A stretch of 64,000 nucleotides of DNA, from the NCBI GenBank assembly GCA_027574665.1, contig CM050662.1:3750501-3814500 (forward strand). The letters run 5' to 3'. How positions within the stretch are numbered: position 1 is the stretch's first letter; each line of letters begins with the position of its first letter. The notes under the pieces are model-generated. The model made no database searches and was not told where the DNA came from. It saw nothing but the letters and a program-made list of their open reading frames with translations. Positions 60,151 to 64,000 of the stretch are shown piece after piece. A program made the position numbers and the translations under genes. The DNA comes from Rhynochetos jubatus (taxonomy: Eukaryota > Chordata > Aves > Eurypygiformes > Rhynochetidae).

Positions 60151-62691
60151 ACACGGGACTCGGGCACTTCCGAGGCTCCACGTTGGGAACACACAGGAAA
60201 TAAACACCCTCTTCTGGCAACCTACTCACAAAATGGGGTGAAAAGCTATTTTTAGTTCTTCCTTCCCTGGTTCTTAAAGGTAAGGTTGAAATTACTCCGT
60301 CAGGCACTGCCCGCTGGAAGTAGCGCACAGATTTGAGCCGGATCAGAGCTTTGCTCCCCCCCCATGACCCATCCGCCCAAACACTGCCCAGGGACGAGTG
60401 TTGGGGTCTCCTCCGGCCTCCACCGTCTCTTAAAAAGCAAGAAACTAGACAGTGAGGAGAGCTGGAAGACCCCTCGTTCCACCCAAACACGATCAGACTT
60501 GGAGCCAAAACGCCGTGTCGCAAACCACCTCCGCGGCTGTGTGGGTATGGTGGGGCTGTGACCCCCCAGAAGCACACAATCAGCCCTGAAGGGAGGCTGA
60601 GGAACGTCTGGCAGAGAACCTGGTCCGTTGCCGCAGCCGAGCTGCACAGGAACAAGCAGCCTTGGATAACCCTGCAACCCGTTGGCGGGTGAGGAGTTGC
60701 TGTACAGAAAATGGGTTGTGTCAGGCTCCGAACAGCTAGCGAAGGAGCAACGAACAGCCCGACTCGCTCGGCACTCCGTGTGACACCGCCCGTCAGGCTG
60801 GAAAGGCTCCTGTGTTAGCACGCCACGCGCGTCGGCTGCCTTACCCAGCGACAACAGCTTCACTAACATTTCTCTGCTCAGCCCTTCAGCTCCCTCCTCC
60901 TGCATTTCAGCACGGGTGGTCAGCTCTCCGTAGAAAGTCTGGGTTTTCTCTGATTTCCTGGGGGCCCATTCTCCCTCGAACCAAGCTGTTGACACTTTTG
61001 GTCACCACCTTGGTTCCGGGGCCTAGGTGCTTTCTCTGTGGCCCATCATACCTTACCTTCTAGCCAAGTAGAACCTTAAAGTACCCCTGCAAGGATCATC
61101 CTTAATAAAAACATAATCAAAACTACCCTGCTCCTACTCCCACAGCTATTTCCAACTCCACAGTAACAATCCAGCGTGGCACAGGGCTCTCACCCGGAAC
61201 GGCAGCTCCCCTCTACTAACCCCCGCTGTGTTCAGTAAGCCCAGGGCCTCGCTGCAGAGCCACACACCTGGCGAAGAGGGAACGGCCTCCGGGGTACTCT
61301 CCTGAGCTGGCAGTCACCTATGGAAGCCGGCATTGCCATCGCAGAGCCTACATCCAGACAGGCTCTGGGCGGCTTCCCCTCAGCCCCTCTACAGTGCAGA
61401 TACCCTTACACCCAGAGCAAGAGGCTGCTGGCAAGCCCACGTATCAACCTGCCACTCAGCCCCAAGACGAAGTTTTCCTGACGCCATCTTTTCATCAGAA
61501 AGGAACACAAAGCGCGTCTTTCCTCCCTCCTTTGCACGTAAACAGAAGGCATTTTGCAGGAGCAGGTGAGGTTTGCCTTGACTCTCCCGCTATGTAAAAG
61601 CGGCATCATGTGGCACACGTAGAGGCGCCGGGACTGCGGACGGCGTATCGGGGTCTGAAAGCACACATGCCCGGCTTCCCACACCCACCGATACCAGGAG
61701 GAGAGTTGATGGCAGTAAGGCATTTTTTGACTGAATTTGGACTGCGCTGCAACAACTCTGCTCCTGGGCTGCCTGTATGTGCAGACACTAAACACAACAT
61801 CCTCCCGGTATAACCCCCAGCCGGTACACTGGCAGTATTTATTGGGGGCTGAGAACAGCAGGTGTAGATCGAGCTGCACAGCTGTTTAAAATGCAGGTAA
61901 TAGCCACAAAGGCTGCTTTAAAACCAGACCAGAGCTGTAGTGCTTTAAGACATTAACCTCAGGCAGCAGTGCATGATGTAAGCGTGTCAAAAATGCTTGT
62001 GGGAGGTGGAGACCTTGAAAATAAACTCCTATCTACCCCCTTTAGAGAGCAGGGAGAGGACTGCCAACACTGCCTGACTGCTAACTGCCGCCTCTTGGAG
62101 ACAGGAGCAACAAATGTCATGGTGAGCAAGCGGGGGACACCGTCAGGACTTAGTCAAAACAGGACTGACTGCAAGGCTGCTGCTTGCACTTTCTTTCAGG
62201 GGCGGGAGAGAGCTGCGTGGCATTTAATCCATTTCATACAAACACTAACGCTGCCTGCTGAAGTAAGTTCACTTCATTAAGGATCAGTCTCCTACCTCTG
62301 AAACCCTGTCCCAGCACGGAAGCCTCCCTGTTGGCCCAGAGGCTCAGCAAGAACGGTCTGTCCCCGGTCAGTGCTGTCCTCATGAACGTGGCGAGCTGGA
62401 GCATGAGCTGCGATGACACCACCGTACAACTCAAGAACTACAACCGCCAGCAGAACATCCCTACCGGTGTTGCAACAAGCGATACTTTCATTTGTTTGGA
62501 AACAGAGGAGGTTTTAGGAAAGCAAAAGCAAGGTGATGCAGCCAGCTGCTAGACGCCAGGTGTTAAAACATGCACGTTTTAAGAAGAGAGCTAGAGTTCC
62601 AGGAGTACCGTGAACACAGGAGTAAAGAGTTCAGTAGACACAGTGGTTAACATGCCAAACACCTGTACCAAGTTACTGTGGCCTAGCTTTG
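60151..62691. other. Intergenic PAIP2-MATR3, or distal MATR3 3' UTR
   Basis: No gene is recognised. Minus-strand AATAAA matches (for example 61838-61843) could extend the MATR3 3' UTR into this stretch if distal polyadenylation is used. Open frames on both strands are unlike known proteins. Confidence 0.4.
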
Positions 62692-62697
62692 TTTATT
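62692..62697 (-). terminator. MATR3: Candidate MATR3 polyadenylation signal
   Basis: TTTATT on the plus strand equals AATAAA on the minus strand, about 990 bases past the MATR3 stop. Everything between is AT-rich, like a long 3' UTR. A nearer candidate exists at 63330-63335, and alternative ends are likely. Confidence 0.45.
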
Positions 62698-62699
62698 GG

Positions 62700-63688
62700 T
62701 AGATCACTTTAGTAACCTGAATTCACAAAGAAGCAGTAAATAACAAAAACTACAGAGAAACACAGGTTACACATGCAAATTCCTGTTCACATTATCACAT
62801 GTGCAGGTACATGAAGAGCACAGTTCTAAGGATTCTTGACGAAACCAGATCTTAACAAAAACTGGTTTAAAATGCAGGTATGAAAAATTACATGTGAAGA
62901 ATATAAAGATACCTTTTTACATTTCAGGACTCAAACGCTGCTTTTGAATATACTAGAGATGTACGACAGCTACAGGATTCAAGTAAAAGCAGGAAGAGCT
63001 CGAGGAAATAATACTGGTCAGAGGAGAATGGGCATTTACTTCTCACTAAAAATACACAGAATAGCTGAATAGGAAAGTTTACGGAGAGCTTAGAAAAAAA
63101 ATCACAAGGCTGTAAAGCTGACTAATCACTAGTTTTTCTATTTGCTATATAACAGCAATGACATTAAAAGAAACTGCAATTCAACACTTAAAAATGCAAC
63201 TTACATTTAAAGACTTTTTGGAAGTGAAATGCAATGACAGCCCTACACTCCAAATTAAATATCCGCTAGGCTCAGACTGAAACATGGAATGTTCTAGATA
63301 AAATAAAAATACAGTGTAACTTTTCATTTTTTATTGAGAATGGAATTGAAAGACAATTTCTGAAGCTTGAAAGCAGTAAGTTTCATTTAAATGAAGTTTT
63401 CTACCCATAGAGGAGCTTTCCACAAGGGTGCAAGATTTTTCTTTAATAGCTTCAAGTGTCAAAACAAAAACCTGTTGCCATTCTCACATTACAAACATGA
63501 ACTCTGTCACGAACTTAAATTCATACGCGTTTTGCTACAACATTTAACACGTGAACAGACCTATAATGCCTACTGTATTTCACTAAACCAGAAAAGAATA
63601 CAGTATCTCCATCTACTACTTGTACTGCTTTTAAAAAAGATTAACATTAAAAACAAAGCCACTGTTTTTCTCACATCCCTCCTTTCTT
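62700..63688 (-). other. MATR3: MATR3 3' UTR
   Basis: AT-rich sequence directly after the MATR3 stop on the minus strand, without coding potential. It contrasts with the GC-rich spacer further left and is bounded by candidate polyadenylation signals. Extent is estimated. Confidence 0.55.
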
Positions 63689-63739
63689 TTAAGCTTCTTT
63701 CTTTTGCCTGTGGTCTTCTGCCATTTTATCCAGAATTTT
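63689..63739 (-). CDS. MATR3: MATR3, matrin 3, last coding exon
   Basis: Matrin 3 is an inner nuclear matrix protein that binds DNA and RNA through two zinc fingers and two RRMs and regulates splicing and RNA stability (family knowledge). Only the terminal 17 codons lie here: after a TTTTCAACAG acceptor the exon encodes KILDKMAEDHRQKKEA and stops at TAA. Human MATR3 ends with a clearly related segment of the same length (NKLAEERRQKKET), directly after the second zinc finger. Its neighbour PAIP2 and the shared orientation agree with synteny. The preceding exon, with the zinc finger, is not visible up to 64000 and must lie beyond the window. Confidence 0.85.
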   Translation of the reverse strand, partial: KILDKMAEDHRQKKEA

Positions 63740-64000
63740 CTGTTGAAAAGAAAACAACCGTGTGTTGGCTATATTTAGGAGTTCCTCCCAGTCACAACAT
63801 CAACAACAAACATCAGTCCGGTGTTCAAGCTGCAATCTGTGACTATCAGCTGCAAAGGTCAGAACAAGACGACTGGCACTCCTCCACGGACCGAAGCAGC
63901 TACCGTCAGCTCACCGAACACGGAGCTCGCCACCAGCGAGCGCCCAACGGCAGCCTCTGCCGGCATCTACCTGGCCCTGCCGTTAGCACCTTCCTCGCAG

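Noticed and set aside
59148-60194. 348-codon minus-strand and 441-codon plus-strand frames in the PAIP2 island
   Set aside because: Stop-poor CpG island. The region is explained by the PAIP2 promoter and untranslated first exon.
1-64000. Search by eye for CRISPR arrays, tRNA or rRNA genes, prophage or operon-like clusters and retroviral LTR pairs
   Set aside because: None seen. The window is an ordinary vertebrate chromosome segment, so prokaryotic feature types do not apply.

Overview
This is a vertebrate nuclear genome window, almost certainly from a bird. Genes are split into many exons with GT-AG introns and AATAAA polyadenylation signals. The only clear transposons are CR1 LINE copies, the dominant avian repeat family, plus one old MIR-like SINE. 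Gene order and orientation match the human 5q31.2 block read backwards: ECSCR(+), DNAJC18(+), PROB1(+), MZB1(+), SLC23A1(+), PAIP2(-), MATR3(-). The species cannot be fixed from the sequence alone.

Layout. 1-5093: no confident gene; 5' flank or first intron of ECSCR. 5094-15010: ECSCR, an endothelial surface sialomucin, with short repeated Ser/Thr-rich exons, a transmembrane exon and a conserved cytoplasmic tail; its signal-peptide exon was not found. 15215-15345: MIR-like SINE. 17250-17385: CR1 tail that runs directly into the DNAJC18 CpG-island promoter. 17750-30867: DNAJC18, seven coding exons. 27050-27457 and 32790-33575: two CR1 copies in opposite orientation. 34150-35600: large CpG island with no recognisable gene, at the place where mammals carry SPATA24. 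37544-41680: PROB1, one long coding exon with a 14-copy 39-bp coding minisatellite. 42635-43681: MZB1, four exons. 44138-48038: SLC23A1, compressed into 3.9 kb by very short introns. 51314-59.8 kb: PAIP2 on the minus strand, with a GC-AG intron and a CpG-island promoter. 62.7-63.74 kb: last coding exon and 3' UTR of MATR3 on the minus strand.

The genes are syntenic neighbours, not an operon, and share no single pathway: endothelial signalling (ECSCR), ER-linked chaperones (DNAJC18, MZB1), vitamin C uptake (SLC23A1), translational control through poly(A)-binding protein (PAIP2) and nuclear RNA binding (MATR3). The 34-50 kb part is very GC- and CpG-rich with tiny introns; the flanks are more AT-rich with larger introns. 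I did not find a new multi-gene system. The most useful leads are the orphan CpG island and missing SPATA24, the PROB1 minisatellite, the CR1-junction CRE at the DNAJC18 promoter, the duplicated motif block at the PAIP2 promoter, and the PAIP2 GC-AG intron.
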